DNA of 64,000 nt, from positions 1,426,001-1,490,000 of the forward strand of contig NZ_JACIBU010000001.1 of assembly GCF_014195485.1 (NCBI RefSeq). Reading direction: 5' to 3'. Positions 53,401 to 62,605 of this stretch are shown one piece after another. This DNA comes from Modestobacter versicolor. GTDB taxonomy: Bacteria; Actinomycetota; Actinomycetes; Mycobacteriales; Geodermatophilaceae. Every line of letters begins with the position of its first letter. Within the stretch, counting starts at the first letter, position 1. The translations under genes and the position numbers were made by a program. The notes beneath the pieces are model-generated. The model saw nothing but the letters and a program-made list of their open reading frames with translations, was not told the DNA's origin and searched no databases.

Positions 53401-54515
53401 CCACGAACGACCACAGCCGCCCCGGCTCCGGCGGCGGTGACGACGAGCCGGGCCAGCTGCACGGCGGCCCGGACGACGACTACACCCCCGAGCAGCTCGC
53501 GGCGATGGACCGCACCGAGCTCGACCGGCTCGGTGCCCGCTACGACGGCGTCGAGGTCCTGCACGTCGAGCCGGCCGCCCCGGCCGGCTCGCCGCTGGAG
53601 AAGAAGAACACCCGGCTGGTCACCAACTGGTTCCTGCTGGCCGCGCTCTTCGCCCTCGCCTTCGTGGTCATCTACGCCGGCTCGGGCTGGTTCCTCCCCG
53701 ACTGGGAGTGGACCGTCGAGTCCGAGACCTGGAGCAGCATCTACACCCCGCTGCTCGGCCTGACCTTCGGCGCCTCGATGATCTCGGTCGGCATCGGCCT
53801 GGTCCTCTACGTCAAGAAGCTGCTGCCGCACGAGACGGCGGTGCAGGACAAGCACGACGGCTCGCACTTCGACCGGGTCACCACCGGTGCGACGCTGATG
53901 AGTGGCCTGCACAACTCCGGCCTGCCGCGGCGCAAGGCGCTCAAGGGCGCCCTGGGCCTCCTGGGCGCAGCGTTCGGCGCGATGCTGCTGGCCCCGCTGG
54001 GCGGCTTCATCAAGGACCCGAACAAGGGCAACCCGCTGGGCACCACCCCGTGGGCCGAGGGCCTGCGCCTCCTCCGCGACGACGGCACGCCCGTCCGCCC
54101 CGGCGACCAGACCCCGGGTTCGCTGGCCACCGTGTTCCCCGAGGTCGAGGGCGGCAACAAGGCCTACGACGCCGCGGTCATGCTCATCCGGCTCCGCCCC
54201 GAGCAGCTGGAGACGCTGGTCACCCCGGAGGGCCAGGAGGACTTCGGCTACGGCGACTACGTCGCGTACTCGAAGATCTGCACGCACGCCGGCTGCCCGG
54301 TGTCGCTCTACGAGCAGGAGACCAGCCGGATCCTGTGCCCGTGCCACCAGTCGCAGTTCGACGTGACGAAGGGCGCCATGCCCATCTTCGGGCCGGCCAC
54401 CCGCTCGCTCCCCCAACTCCCGATAACCGTGGATGATGAGGGTTACTTCGTGGCGGTCAGCGACTTCCGCGAGCCCGTCGGACCGTCGTACTGGAACATG
54501 GGGAGGCTCGGCTGA
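53397..54515 (+). CDS. qcrA: cytochrome bc1 complex Rieske iron-sulfur subunit
   Basis: A 372-residue actinobacterial QcrA with three membrane helices (about residues 75-97, 117-140, 180-202; the last follows an [10 protein letters not shown] twin-arginine-like motif) and the Rieske cluster CTHAGC (295-300) with CPCHQS (314-319): ligands C295, H297, C314, H317, disulfide C300-C316. It moves electrons from menaquinol to QcrC. GTGA overlap with qcrC at 53397-53400 and one-base overlap with qcrB. Confidence 0.97.
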   Translation: MTTNDHSRPGSGGGDDEPGQLHGGPDDDYTPEQLAAMDRTELDRLGARYDGVEVLHVEPAAPAGSPLEKKNTRLVTNWFLLAALFALAFVVIYAGSGWFLPDWEWTVESETWSSIYTPLLGLTFGASMISVGIGLVLYVKKLLPHETAVQDKHDGSHFDRVTTGATLMSGLHNSGLPRRKALKGALGLLGAAFGAMLLAPLGGFIKDPNKGNPLGTTPWAEGLRLLRDDGTPVRPGDQTPGSLATVFPEVEGGNKAYDAAVMLIRLRPEQLETLVTPEGQEDFGYGDYVAYSKICTHAGCPVSLYEQETSRILCPCHQSQFDVTKGAMPIFGPATRSLPQLPITVDDEGYFVAVSDFREPVGPSYWNMGRLG

Positions 54516-56221
54516 TGGCCACCAACACGGTGCCCGGCCCGAGGGTCGGCCAGCCGACCTCGCTCGCGGGGAAGGCGGCCTTCGAGGTCGATGACCGGCT
54601 CATCGTCGCCGGTCCGGTCCGCCGCACCCTGAACAAGGTCTTCCCCGACCACTGGTCCTTCCTGCTCGGGGAGATCGCGCTCTACTCGTTCATCGTCCTG
54701 CTGCTGTCGGGCACGTACCTGACGTTCTTCTACGACGCCTCGATGCGGGAGATCGTCTACGACGGCTCCTACGCACCGCTGCGCGGCATCGAGATGTCGG
54801 CGGCCTACGAGTCGACCCTGGACATCTCCTTCGACGTCCGCGGCGGCCTGCTGATCCGCCAGATGCACCACTGGGCCGCGCTGCTGTTCGTGGCCTCGAT
54901 CGTGGTGCACCTGCTGCGCATCTTCTTCACCGGTGCGTTCCGCCGCCCCCGTGAGACCAACTGGTTCATCGGCATCGGTCTGCTGGTGCTGGCCCTGCTC
55001 GAGGGCTTCGCCGGCTACACCCTCCCCGACGACCTGCTCTCCGGCGGTGGGCTCCGCATCTTCTCCGCGGTCTTCCTCTCCATCCCGGTGATCGGGACGT
55101 GGGTGTACTTCACCGTCTTCGGCGGCGACTTCCCCGGCGAGCTGATCATCGGCCGGCTCTACATCCTGCACGTGCTGATCATCCCGGCGATCCTGCTGGC
55201 GCTGATCGCGCTGCACCTGCTGATCCTGGTCAAGCAGAAGCACACGCAGTTCCCCGGCGCCGGGCGGACCGAGCACAACGTGGTCGGCAACCGGCTGTTC
55301 CCGACCTTCGCCGGCAAGGCGACCGCGCTGCTGTTCATCGTCTTCGGCCTCTGCGCCGCGCTCGGTGGCCTCGTGCAGATCAACCCGATCTGGCTGCTCG
55401 GTCCCTACAACCCGGCCCAGGTGACCGCCGGGTCGCAGCCCGACTGGTACATCGGCTTCGTCGACGGCGGCGCCCGGATCTTCCCGCCGTGGGAGATCGA
55501 CCTGTGGGGCTACCACATCCCGCCGGTCCTCTGGGGCGCCCTGGGCATCCCGGGCCTGATGTTCGGTGCGCTCGCGCTCTACCCGATCCTCGAGCGCAAG
55601 CTGACCGGTGACACCGCGAGCCACCACCTGCTGCAGCGTCCGCGCGACGTGCCGGTGCGCACCTCGATCGGCGCGATGGCCATCACCGCCTACGTGGTCC
55701 TCTGGATCTCCGGTGGCAACGACCTGATCGCCGACAAGTTCGACATCAGCCTCAACGCGATGACCTGGTTCGGCCGCATCGGCTTCCTGGTGCTGCCGCC
55801 CATCGCCTACTGGGCGACCTACCGGATCTGCCTGGGGCTGGAGCGGCACGACCGCGAGGTGCTCGAGCACGGCATCGAGACCGGCGTCATCCGCCGGCTG
55901 CCGAGCGGCGAGTTCATCGAGGTCCACCAGCCGCTGGGCCCGGTCGACGAGCACGGCCACGGTCAGCTGGCCTACGGCGGTGCCTCGGTGCCCAAGAAGA
56001 TGAACCAGGTCGGCGGCGCCCGTCGCGCGGTCAAGGGCTTCTTCAAGCCGATCGAGGTCCCGGCCGAGGTCCAGCGGCAGGCCGAGATCGAGGCCCGCGG
56101 CCTCGAGGCCGAGCGCGCCGACCGCGAGCTCACCGGCTCGGGCCGTCCGTCCGAGGGTGGTCGCCCCTCCGAGGGCGGGCGACCGTCCGAGGGTGGTCGA
56201 CCGCAGGCACCGAGCGACTGA
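54515..56221 (+). CDS. qcrB: cytochrome bc1 complex cytochrome b subunit
   Basis: A 568-residue cytochrome b: haem ligand helices [19 protein letters not shown] (about residues 116-134) and [18 protein letters not shown], with [19 protein letters not shown] and [13 protein letters not shown] after them. The quinol site motif region PPWEIDLW replaces the PEWY-type sequence. The C-terminal tail (about 150 residues after the last helix) is charged and ends in an imperfect GRPSEG repeat. It oxidises menaquinol and is the target of Q203-type inhibitors in mycobacteria. Confidence 0.97.
   Translation: MATNTVPGPRVGQPTSLAGKAAFEVDDRLIVAGPVRRTLNKVFPDHWSFLLGEIALYSFIVLLLSGTYLTFFYDASMREIVYDGSYAPLRGIEMSAAYESTLDISFDVRGGLLIRQMHHWAALLFVASIVVHLLRIFFTGAFRRPRETNWFIGIGLLVLALLEGFAGYTLPDDLLSGGGLRIFSAVFLSIPVIGTWVYFTVFGGDFPGELIIGRLYILHVLIIPAILLALIALHLLILVKQKHTQFPGAGRTEHNVVGNRLFPTFAGKATALLFIVFGLCAALGGLVQINPIWLLGPYNPAQVTAGSQPDWYIGFVDGGARIFPPWEIDLWGYHIPPVLWGALGIPGLMFGALALYPILERKLTGDTASHHLLQRPRDVPVRTSIGAMAITAYVVLWISGGNDLIADKFDISLNAMTWFGRIGFLVLPPIAYWATYRICLGLERHDREVLEHGIETGVIRRLPSGEFIEVHQPLGPVDEHGHGQLAYGGASVPKKMNQVGGARRAVKGFFKPIEVPAEVQRQAEIEARGLEAERADRELTGSGRPSEGGRPSEGGRPSEGGRPQAPSD
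56141..56203 (+). repeat. 18-bp tandem repeat encoding GRPSEG
   Basis: Three full units and a partial fourth of an 18-bp unit encode GRPSEG in the C-terminal tail of QcrB. Units differ at synonymous positions, so the protein repeat looks maintained or not very recent. Confidence 0.8.
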
Positions 56222-56240
56222 CGCAGCACTCAGCACCACC

Positions 56241-56282
56241 CAGCAGGGGCCTCGGCGGCATCGTCCGCCGGGGCCCCTGCTG
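56241..56282 (+). terminator. hairpin terminator after qcrB
   Basis: CAGCAGGGGCC and GGCCCCTGCTG arms, extended by CGGCGG/CCGCCG, form a strong stem about 20 bases after the qcrB stop. It should end the ctaE-qcrCAB message. Confidence 0.75.
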
Positions 56283-56716
56283 CGTTCTGGGGTGAGCCAC
56301 CTCCCGCCGGCGGTCGCCACCGTCGCACCCCTGAGGCCCTCGGTGAGCCCCCCGACGCCCCCGGGTCGCCGAGGTGCGCCTGCGCGCGGTGCCCCCGTGT
56401 CGCCGCTGCCCCACGACCCGCACCTCGGCAGCCTCGGCCGCGGTCACCCAGGCACCCAGGCACATCTCCACCGAGCCCCGGGCCGGATGCCGAGCTGCGG
56501 CTGGACGTGGTGTCTCGCGCCTCGGATGCCGCATCGGCCCGCATCTCGGCGCCCGTGCGGCCGCGTCAGTGGCTACCGCCGCCCGGCCCTCCCCCCGCCA
56601 GCCACGACGTGCCTGATCGCGGTGTCCCGCTCCTGGGCTGCCGCGGCGGCACCCCAGCACGACCTGCATCGCCGTCCTCGGCGGCGCCGACCGGCGGTCT
56701 CAGCCGGGCCCAGACG
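56283..56716. other. 434-bp gene-free region between two terminators
   Basis: I see no coding frame with family resemblance. The base order looks less codon-like than its neighbours. An 11-bp inverted repeat, GCCGAGGTGCG (56368-56378) and CGCACCTCGGC (56419-56429), could fold. It may hold a small RNA or be decayed sequence; nothing more can be said. Confidence 0.4.
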
Positions 56717-56756
56717 CACGACGGGGCCCCTCCCGGGTGGGAGGGGCCCCGTCGTG
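56717..56756. terminator. bidirectional hairpin terminator after ctaF
   Basis: A perfect 18-bp stem (56717-56734 with 56739-56756; core ACGACGGGGCCCCTCCC) and a 4-base loop GGGT. It lies 18 bases past the ctaF stop (minus strand). Confidence 0.8.
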
Positions 56757-56774
56757 GACGAGTGGTGCTCGGGC

Positions 56775-57176
56775 TCAGCTGTGCGCGTTCTGCCCGACGT
56801 AGTACTCGAAGAGCAGGCCACCGATGGTGAGCAGCAGCGCGGCACCGGCGATGACGATCAGCCACGGGTAGTAGAACGCCAGCGCCAGGCCCATCACCGC
56901 GGCGGAGAGCGCCAGGCCGAAGGGCCAGTAGCTGGCCGGGCTGAAGAAGCCCAGCTCGCCCGCGCCGTCGGCGATCTCGGCGTCCTTGCTGTCCTCGGGC
57001 CGGGCGTCGATGCGCCGGCTGACGAACCAGAAGAAGCCACCGATGAGCGCGGTCAGCCCGGCGGAGAGCGCCAGCGCCGTCGTGCCGATCGGCTCCTTGG
57101 ACCAGACGCCGTAGACGACGGCGGCCGCGATGCAGAACACCGCGATCAAGTTGAAGATGAGCGCTTCGACCTTCAC
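56775..57176 (-). CDS. ctaF: cytochrome c oxidase subunit 4 (actinobacterial CtaF)
   Basis: A 133-residue membrane protein with four helices, starting MKVEALIFNLIAVFCIAAAV and containing YGVWSKEPIGTTAL, RIDARPEDSKDAEIADGAGE, GFFSPASYWPF and the last helix near YYPWLIVIAG. This is the actinobacteria-specific oxidase subunit IV. GTG 57176 has GGAGGA 7-12 bases before it. It follows ctaC by 33 bases on the same message. Confidence 0.95.
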   Translation of the reverse strand: MKVEALIFNLIAVFCIAAAVVYGVWSKEPIGTTALALSAGLTALIGGFFWFVSRRIDARPEDSKDAEIADGAGELGFFSPASYWPFGLALSAAVMGLALAFYYPWLIVIAGAALLLTIGGLLFEYYVGQNAHS

Positions 57177-57209
57177 GGCCGGTCCTCCTGCTGCTGCGGG
57201 GTGGTCTGG

Positions 57210-58097
57210 TCAGTCATCCGAGGCCGCGGCCTGCTCGCGCTCGCCCTCGAACGGCGTGGTGGAGGTCGAGGCACCCGGCTGGCCGATGCTCTCGAGCGCG
57301 TCGTAGGTCGACAGACCCTCTTCACGGGCGGCCAGGTAGTCCTCGAAGTCGTCGGCGCTGACCGAGCGGACCTCGAAGTTCATGAACGCGTGGTAGGTGC
57401 CGCAGAGCTCGGCGCAGCGGCCGACGTAGGCACCCTCCTCGCGGACGGTCACCTCGAAGACGTTGTCGCGGCCGTTCTCGTTGCCCGGGATGACGTCGAG
57501 CTTGAAGAGGAACTCCGGCACCCAGAAGGAGTGGATGACGTCGGCCGAGGCCAGCTCGAAGCGGATCGTCTGGTCGGTGGGCAGCACCAGGATCGGGACC
57601 TCGTCGCTGGAGCCCACGGTCGAGACCGGCTCACCGCCGTTGTCGTCGGTGGTCTCCGGGTAGACGAACTGCCAGTTCCACTTGAAGGCGTTGACGGCGA
57701 CGGTGACGTCGGGCTCGTCGCTGCGCTCCTGCACCTCGTTCTGCGTGCTCACGGTGAAGAAGAACAGCACCGCGATGATCACGAACGGGATGATCGTGTA
57801 GACGACCTCGAGGGGCAGGTTGTAGGCGGTCTGCCGGGGCAGCTCCGCGTCGTCGCTGTTCTTCCGCTTCCGATACCGGATCGCGGCGTAGGCGATGAGG
57901 ATCCACACCGCGATGCCGACGACCAGGGCGGCGATGGTCGAGCCGATCCACAGGTCGTGCATCGCGTGGGCCTCGTCGGTGATGCCCTCGGGCCACCCCC
58001 AGCTGAGCCAACTGCCGCGCATGTCGCACCCGCTGAGCGTCAGAGCCCCCAGGAGACCGAGCCCGGCGACCTTCGCCAGCTTGCTGCGTCGAGCCAC
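57210..58097 (-). CDS. ctaC: cytochrome c oxidase subunit II
   Basis: A 295-residue subunit II made as a lipoprotein: signal with lipobox LTLSGC (about residues 19-24), two membrane helices (about 45-75 and 95-118), then the cupredoxin domain with FKWNWQFVYP, VIHSFWVPEF (CuA His) and CAELCGTYHAFM (CuA Cys, Cys, His, Met). It receives electrons from QcrC. I chose GTG 58097, which has GAGGAGG nine bases before it; ATG 58115 is the alternative and would extend the signal by six residues. Confidence 0.96.
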   Translation of the reverse strand: MARRSKLAKVAGLGLLGALTLSGCDMRGSWLSWGWPEGITDEAHAMHDLWIGSTIAALVVGIAVWILIAYAAIRYRKRKNSDDAELPRQTAYNLPLEVVYTIIPFVIIAVLFFFTVSTQNEVQERSDEPDVTVAVNAFKWNWQFVYPETTDDNGGEPVSTVGSSDEVPILVLPTDQTIRFELASADVIHSFWVPEFLFKLDVIPGNENGRDNVFEVTVREEGAYVGRCAELCGTYHAFMNFEVRSVSADDFEDYLAAREEGLSTYDALESIGQPGASTSTTPFEGEREQAAASDD

Positions 58098-58336
58098 TGC
58101 CCGCTGCCTCCTCATCCCCCGCGTGGCGGCACCACGCGGTCTCCCCGGCGGGGCGGTCCTCGGTTGCCCGACAGGCTCTGCCCACACCGACCACAGTCTC
58201 GCCGAGACTAGCCGACCGCGCCTGTCGTCCCCGGGGCGGGAGCACCTGCGCGGCGGGTCGCCGACCGGCCGGCGCGGGAGCACACCGCGACCCGGCTCAC
58301 CACCTGGGACGACGGCGCCCCACCGACCCCGGCAGC

Positions 58337-58342
58337 TACAGT
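58337..58342 (+). promoter_or_regulatory. TACAGT -10 element, leaderless start
   Basis: TACAGT ends 6 nt before GTG 58349 of the small membrane protein gene. Confidence 0.55.
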
Positions 58343-58348
58343 CGGGAC

Positions 58349-58714
58349 GTGTACCGACGCCTCCTGACCTGGCGCTGGGTGCTGATGCACCTGCTGGTCG
58401 CGGCGCTGTTCGTCATGACCTTCTTCCTCGGCGCGTGGCAGCTGGGCAAGGCCGAGGACGGCGGCGGCGCGGTCAACTGGAGCTACGCGCTGCAGTGGCC
58501 GCTGTACGGGTTCATGGGCCTGGGCTTCTACCTGCGCATGGTGCGCGACGAGTGGCGTCGCGACCCCGCGGACGACGAGCCGGGCACCTCCGTCGTGCTC
58601 TACCAGCGGCCGCGGATCGACACGACCGGCGACCCCGAGCTCGCCGCGTACAACGCCTACCTGGCCGAGCTGAACGCCAAGGCCCTCGGACAGAAGGTGA
58701 ACGGTGGCCGCTGA
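58349..58714 (+). CDS. small membrane protein divergent from ctaC
   Basis: A 121-residue protein with an N-terminal helix RWVLMHLLVAALFVMTFFLGAWQ (about residues 9-31), a second hydrophobic segment (about 46-62, WPLYGFMGLGFYL), then a charged cytoplasmic tail with an AYNAYLAELNAKA helix. The first helix with GAWQ resembles the start of SURF1 proteins, but the rest does not. It may help oxidase assembly, being next to ctaC; this is inference only. Its end overlaps the DUF3817 gene by 11 bases. Confidence 0.7.
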   Translation: MYRRLLTWRWVLMHLLVAALFVMTFFLGAWQLGKAEDGGGAVNWSYALQWPLYGFMGLGFYLRMVRDEWRRDPADDEPGTSVVLYQRPRIDTTGDPELAAYNAYLAELNAKALGQKVNGGR

Positions 58715-59042
58715 CACCTCCACCCTGGCGCCGCGCACCGCCTCCGCGCTGACCCGCTACCGGGTGATGGCCTACGTCGTCGGTGTGATGCTCGTCGTCC
58801 TGGTCTTCGTCGCCGTGCCGCTGAACTACCTGGCCGACGTCCCCGAGGTCTCCGCGGTCGTCTCACCGATCCACGGCTTCCTCTACATCGTCTACCTGGT
58901 GACCGCCTTCGACCTGGCGCTGAAGGCCCGCTTCACCGCGAAGGGCACCGTCCTGGTGCTGCTGGCCGGCGTCGTCCCCTTCGTCTCGTTCTGGGCCGAG
59001 CGGCGGGTGACGGCGCGCGTGCGCGCCGGCCAGCCGCTCTGA
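58704..59042 (+). CDS. DUF3817 family membrane protein
   Basis: A 112-residue protein with three hydrophobic segments: YRVMAYVVGVMLVVLVFVAVPL (about residues 19-40), VSPIHGFLYIVYLVTAFDLA and VLVLLAGVVPFVSFWAERR. The PIHGFLYIVY and PFVSFWAERR sequences are the DUF3817 hallmarks. This family is common in actinobacteria and its function is unknown. GTG 58704 lies in the end of the preceding gene. Confidence 0.9.
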   Translation: MAADTSTLAPRTASALTRYRVMAYVVGVMLVVLVFVAVPLNYLADVPEVSAVVSPIHGFLYIVYLVTAFDLALKARFTAKGTVLVLLAGVVPFVSFWAERRVTARVRAGQPL

Positions 59043-59078
59043 CCGACCCCACCACCTGACCCCGGGAGACCTCCCCGC

Positions 59079-61013
59079 ATGTGCGGACTGCTCGCCTACC
59101 TGTCCACCGACGCCGAACGGGTCGACGAGCAGACGGTCTCCGGGGTGCAGCACGCGCTGCGCTGCCTGCGGCACCGCGGCCCCGACGACCGGGAGCTGTG
59201 GTCCGACGGGCACGCGGTGCTCGGCTTCAACCGGCTGGCGTTCATCGACATCGAGGGCAGCCCGCAGCCGATGCCCTACGCCGAGGGCCGGTACCGGATC
59301 GTCTTCAACGGCGAGATCTACAACTACCTGGAGCTGCGCGAGGAGCTGAAGGCCGCCGGCGCGACCTTCGCCACCGAGGGCGACACCGAGGCGATCGTCG
59401 CCGGCTACCACCTCTGGGGCGAGGCGGTCGTCCCGCGGCTGCGCGGCATGTTCGCCTTCGTCATCTGGGACACCCTGACCGGGACGGCGTTCGGCGCCCG
59501 CGACGCCTTCGGCATCAAGCCGCTGTTCACCGCCCGCCTGGCCGACGGCGGCCTGGTCTTCAGCTCCGAGAAGAAGGCCCTGCTGGAGCTGCTCGGGGGC
59601 AGCGCCGCGGCCGGCGGCGTCGACGCGGCCTCGCTGCAGCACTACCTGACCCTGCAGTACGTCCCGGAGCCGGCGACGCTGCACCGCGGCATCCGCCGGA
59701 TCGAGAGCGGCACCAGCTTCACCGTGGTCGACGGGGAGCTGCACACCGCGCGCTGGTTCCACCCGCGCTTCGACGCCCAGCCGGTGCGGCCGGGGTCGGA
59801 GCAGGCCCTCTACGACCGGATCGCCGAGGTGCTCGACGACTCGGTGGCCAAGCACATGCGCGCCGACGTCACCGTGGGCTCGTTCCTGTCCAGCGGCATC
59901 GACTCCACGGCGATCGCGGCCCTGGCGCACAAGTACAACGACGACCTGGTCACCTTCACCGTCGGCTTCCAGCGGGAGGCGACCTCGGAGGTGGAGATCG
60001 CGGCCGAGTCGGCGGCGATCCTGGGCGTGCGGCACGTGCCGGTCGAGGTCACCGCCGAGGAGTTCGCCGCCGCGATCCCCACGGTGGTCTGGTACCTGGA
60101 CGACCCGGTCGCCGACCCGGCGCTCGTGCCGCTGTACTTCGTCGCCCGCGAGGCCCGCAAGCACGTCAAGGTGGTGCTCTCCGGCGAGGGCGCCGACGAG
60201 CTGTTCGGCGGCTACACGATCTACCGGGAGCCGATCAGCCTGGCCTGGGCGTCGAAGCTGCCGGCCGCGGGCCGCCGGGCGCTGGGCGGGCTGGCCCGGC
60301 TGGTGCCCGAGGGGGTGCGCGGGCAGGACCTGCTCCGCCGGGCGTCCATCCCGCTCGAGGACCGGTACTACGGCAACGCGCGCAACCTCAACGCCGACGA
60401 GCTGGCCCAGCTGCTGCCCGGCCGCGACCCGGACCTCTCGCACGTCACGGTCACCGAGGCGCTCTACCGGCAGACCCGCGAGGCGGGCTACGACGACGTC
60501 ACCGCGATGCAGTACGTCGACCTGTTCACCTGGCTGCGCGGCGACATCCTGGTCAAGGCCGACAAGATGACGATGGCCAACTCCCTCGAGCTTCGGGTGC
60601 CGTTCCTCGACCCCGAGGTGTTCGCGCTGGCCAGCAGCCTGCCGCTGGAGATGCGGGTGCCCCGGCGCGGCGACGCCACCAAGTTCGCGCTGCGCCAGGC
60701 GATGCGGCAGATCGTGCCGCCGAAGATCATGAACCGCCGCAAGCTGGGCTTCCCGGTGCCGACGGCGGAGTTCCTCGCCGGCCCGCTGCACCAGTGGGCC
60801 CGCGACATCGTCACCTCCAGCCAGACCGACGAGTGGCTCGACCGCGACCACGTGCTCGGGCTGCTGGACCGGCTCCGCGACGCCGAGGTGCCGAGCAAGC
60901 GGATCGCCCGGCAGGTCTGGGAGGTGCTGGTCTTCATGGTCTGGCACGGCATCTTCGTCGAGGAGCGGATCCACCCCGAGATCCCGGAGCCCGTCTACCC
61001 GGTCCGGCTGTGA
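59079..61013 (+). CDS. asnB: asparagine synthase (glutamine-hydrolysing)
   Basis: A 644-residue AsnB: the class II glutaminase begins MCGLLAYLSTD with catalytic Cys2 after Met removal, then RLAFIDIEGSPQPM, FNGEIYNYLELREEL; the synthetase domain has the PP-loop SFLSSGIDSTAIAA (about residues 267-280) and SGEGADELFGGY. It makes asparagine from aspartate with ATP and glutamine; in actinobacteria some relatives amidate wall peptide (LtsA). ATG 59079 has GGGAG 12 bases before it. It is coupled by GTGA to a lipoprotein gene. Confidence 0.95.
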   Translation: MCGLLAYLSTDAERVDEQTVSGVQHALRCLRHRGPDDRELWSDGHAVLGFNRLAFIDIEGSPQPMPYAEGRYRIVFNGEIYNYLELREELKAAGATFATEGDTEAIVAGYHLWGEAVVPRLRGMFAFVIWDTLTGTAFGARDAFGIKPLFTARLADGGLVFSSEKKALLELLGGSAAAGGVDAASLQHYLTLQYVPEPATLHRGIRRIESGTSFTVVDGELHTARWFHPRFDAQPVRPGSEQALYDRIAEVLDDSVAKHMRADVTVGSFLSSGIDSTAIAALAHKYNDDLVTFTVGFQREATSEVEIAAESAAILGVRHVPVEVTAEEFAAAIPTVVWYLDDPVADPALVPLYFVAREARKHVKVVLSGEGADELFGGYTIYREPISLAWASKLPAAGRRALGGLARLVPEGVRGQDLLRRASIPLEDRYYGNARNLNADELAQLLPGRDPDLSHVTVTEALYRQTREAGYDDVTAMQYVDLFTWLRGDILVKADKMTMANSLELRVPFLDPEVFALASSLPLEMRVPRRGDATKFALRQAMRQIVPPKIMNRRKLGFPVPTAEFLAGPLHQWARDIVTSSQTDEWLDRDHVLGLLDRLRDAEVPSKRIARQVWEVLVFMVWHGIFVEERIHPEIPEPVYPVRL

Positions 61014-61258
61014 GCCGCCGGCGGGCGGTGGCGGTCGCGCTGGTCGCCGCCGGGCTGCTCGCCGGCTGCTCGGGCGAGGAGGACGCCGACCCCGCGCCGT
61101 CCTCGACGTCCCAGGCACCGTCGTCGGCGCGGACTCCTCCCCCGATCTCGCCGCGGACCACGGTCACGTTCTCCCCGGGCAGCACCCTGCCCGGGACGGT
61201 GACCCCGCCGCCCGGCTCGGGGCTGCCGGTCCCCGTCCCGTCCGCTCCGGAGAGCTGA
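61010..61258 (+). CDS. small Pro/Ser/Thr-rich lipoprotein
   Basis: An 82-residue product MSRRRAVAVALVAAGLLAGC with lipobox LLAGC, then a low-complexity Ser/Pro/Thr tail with no domain. GTG 61010 overlaps the asnB stop. Such short tethered tails occur in actinobacteria without known function. The strong terminator 11 bases downstream supports this as the true operon end and thus a real gene. Confidence 0.65.
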   Translation: MSRRRAVAVALVAAGLLAGCSGEEDADPAPSSTSQAPSSARTPPPISPRTTVTFSPGSTLPGTVTPPPGSGLPVPVPSAPES

Positions 61259-61268
61259 GCCCGGACGC

Positions 61269-61308
61269 GACGAGGCCCGGCACCCCTCGCGGGGTGCCGG
61301 GCCTCGTC
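61269..61308. terminator. hairpin terminator after the asnB operon
   Basis: GACGAGGCCCGGCACCCC (61269-61286) and GGGGTGCCGGGCCTCGTC (61291-61308) make a perfect 18-bp stem with loop TCGC. It can stop both the asnB operon and the convergent erpA-type gene. Confidence 0.85.
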
Positions 61309-61349
61309 ACTGCTCTACCGGCCCTCCTGCAGGGCAGGAGAGTCCTCGC

Positions 61350-61697
61350 TCAGTGGAACGAGTCGCCGCAGGCGCAGGAGCCGCCCGCGTTCGGGTTGTC
61401 GATGGTGAAGCCCTGCTTCTCGATGGTGTCGACGAAGTCGATCGTCGCGCCGCTGAGGTAGGGGATGCTCATCCGGTCGACGATGACCTCGGTGCCACCG
61501 AACTCGAAGGTCTGGTCGCCGTCGAGGAAGCGCTCGTCGAAGAAGAGCTGGTAGCGGAGACCGGAACAGCCGCCGGGCTGCACCGCGATCCGCAGCCGCA
61601 GGTCGTCGCGGCCCTCCTGCTCCAGCAGCGTCTTCACCTTCGACGCGGCCGGGTCGCTGAGGATGACGCCGGTGGCCTGCGTGTCCTGCACGGTCAT
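61350..61697 (-). CDS. erpA: A-type iron-sulfur cluster carrier (HesB/IscA/ErpA)
   Basis: A 115-residue A-type carrier with all three cluster cysteines: GGCSGLRYQ (Cys44) and GGSCACGDSFH at the C-terminus (Cys108, Cys110). It hands [2Fe-2S] or [4Fe-4S] clusters to apo-proteins; the Rieske protein encoded nearby is a possible client, and the match to Rv2204c in position is good. ATG 61697 has GGGAGGA before it. Confidence 0.94.
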   Translation of the reverse strand: MTVQDTQATGVILSDPAASKVKTLLEQEGRDDLRLRIAVQPGGCSGLRYQLFFDERFLDGDQTFEFGGTEVIVDRMSIPYLSGATIDFVDTIEKQGFTIDNPNAGGSCACGDSFH

Positions 61698-61901
61698 GTT
61701 GTGGTCCTCCCACACTCGAGGGTGTCCTGCTCGACCCGTCGTGGAGTGGGACCCCACGCCGGTCGGAACACTGACGGCCAACACCGCCGTGGCGGAGCTG
61801 CTTCCCACTGTACGGCGCGAGAGCGCCCGGAGGGAGCACGCGACCCCACCTGGGGAGGACACCGGGCCCCGGAGCAGCACCGGGAGGGCACCCGCGCCAC
61901 G

Positions 61902-61907
61902 TAGACT
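61902..61907 (+). promoter_or_regulatory. TAGACT -10 element, leaderless start
   Basis: TAGACT ends 8 nt before GTG 61916 of the DUF3043 gene. Same hexamer as before pknL and the lipoprotein at 3268. Confidence 0.6.
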
Positions 61908-61915
61908 CCCGACCC

Positions 61916-62524
61916 GTGAAGCTCCGCCTGCCCGGCCGCCGTCCCGCCACCGACGTGGCGCCGGACCCCGCCACCGACCTCACCGCGCAGCTGACGCCGG
62001 CGGGCGGCAAGGGCCGGCCCACTCCGAGGCGCAACGAGGCCCAGGGCCGCCGCAGCGGGCCGGTCCCGCCGCCGCCGACCACCCGCAAGGAGGCCTACAA
62101 GCGGCAGCGCGAGCAGCAGGCCGCCGGCCGGGGCAGCGCCCGCGAGGCCGCGGCCCGCGGCGACGAGAGCTCGCTGCCCGCCCGCGACCGGGGCCCCCGC
62201 CGCAAGCTGGTGCGCGACATCGTGGACGCCCGGCGCAACGCCGGCAGCTTCTTCCTCGTGGTCGCCGCCCTGGTGCTGCTGGGCTACTTCATCCCGAACC
62301 CGGCGGTGCAGAGCTACACCGTCTTCGTGTGGTTCGCCTTCTTCCTGGTGATCATCGCCGACTCGTTCGTGCTGGGCCGCAAGATCAAGCGGATGGTCAA
62401 CGAGCGCTTCCCCGACCACCCCGAGTCGATGCGCACGCTGATCTGGTACGGCGTCAGCCGGGCCACGATGATCCGCAAGTGGCGCTTCCCCAAGCCGCAG
62501 GTGGCGCAGGGCGCGCAGGTGTAG
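61916..62524 (+). CDS. DUF3043 family membrane protein
   Basis: A 202-residue protein: a basic, disordered N-terminal half with TPRRNEAQGRR and TTRKEAYKRQREQQAAG, then RRKLVRDIVDARRNAG, two membrane helices (about residues 116-133 and 140-160) and RKIKRMVNERFP after them. The order is that of DUF3043, a family found across actinobacteria and of unknown role. GTG 61916 is set by the TAGACT -10; it diverges from the erpA-type gene. Confidence 0.9.
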   Translation: MKLRLPGRRPATDVAPDPATDLTAQLTPAGGKGRPTPRRNEAQGRRSGPVPPPPTTRKEAYKRQREQQAAGRGSAREAAARGDESSLPARDRGPRRKLVRDIVDARRNAGSFFLVVAALVLLGYFIPNPAVQSYTVFVWFAFFLVIIADSFVLGRKIKRMVNERFPDHPESMRTLIWYGVSRATMIRKWRFPKPQVAQGAQV

Positions 62525-62592
62525 GACCCCCTCGTCCCGCGCGGGCCGGGCCCCTGCGCCGGGGCCGTCCGGTGATTAGCCAGGCTGACGAC

Positions 62593-62598
62593 TAGCGT
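62593..62598 (+). promoter_or_regulatory. TAGCGT -10 element, leaderless start
   Basis: TAGCGT ends 7 nt before GTG 62606 of the aldo/keto reductase gene. Confidence 0.6.
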
Positions 62599-62605
62599 CT
62601 CGACC

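Noticed and set aside
56141-56203. Short tandem repeat as a CRISPR-like array
   Set aside because: Units are contiguous 18-mers without spacers, inside the qcrB coding frame.
56230-56669. Several open frames in the gap between qcrB and ctaF
   Set aside because: They are low-complexity, mutually overlapping on both strands, lack ribosome sites and match no family I know.
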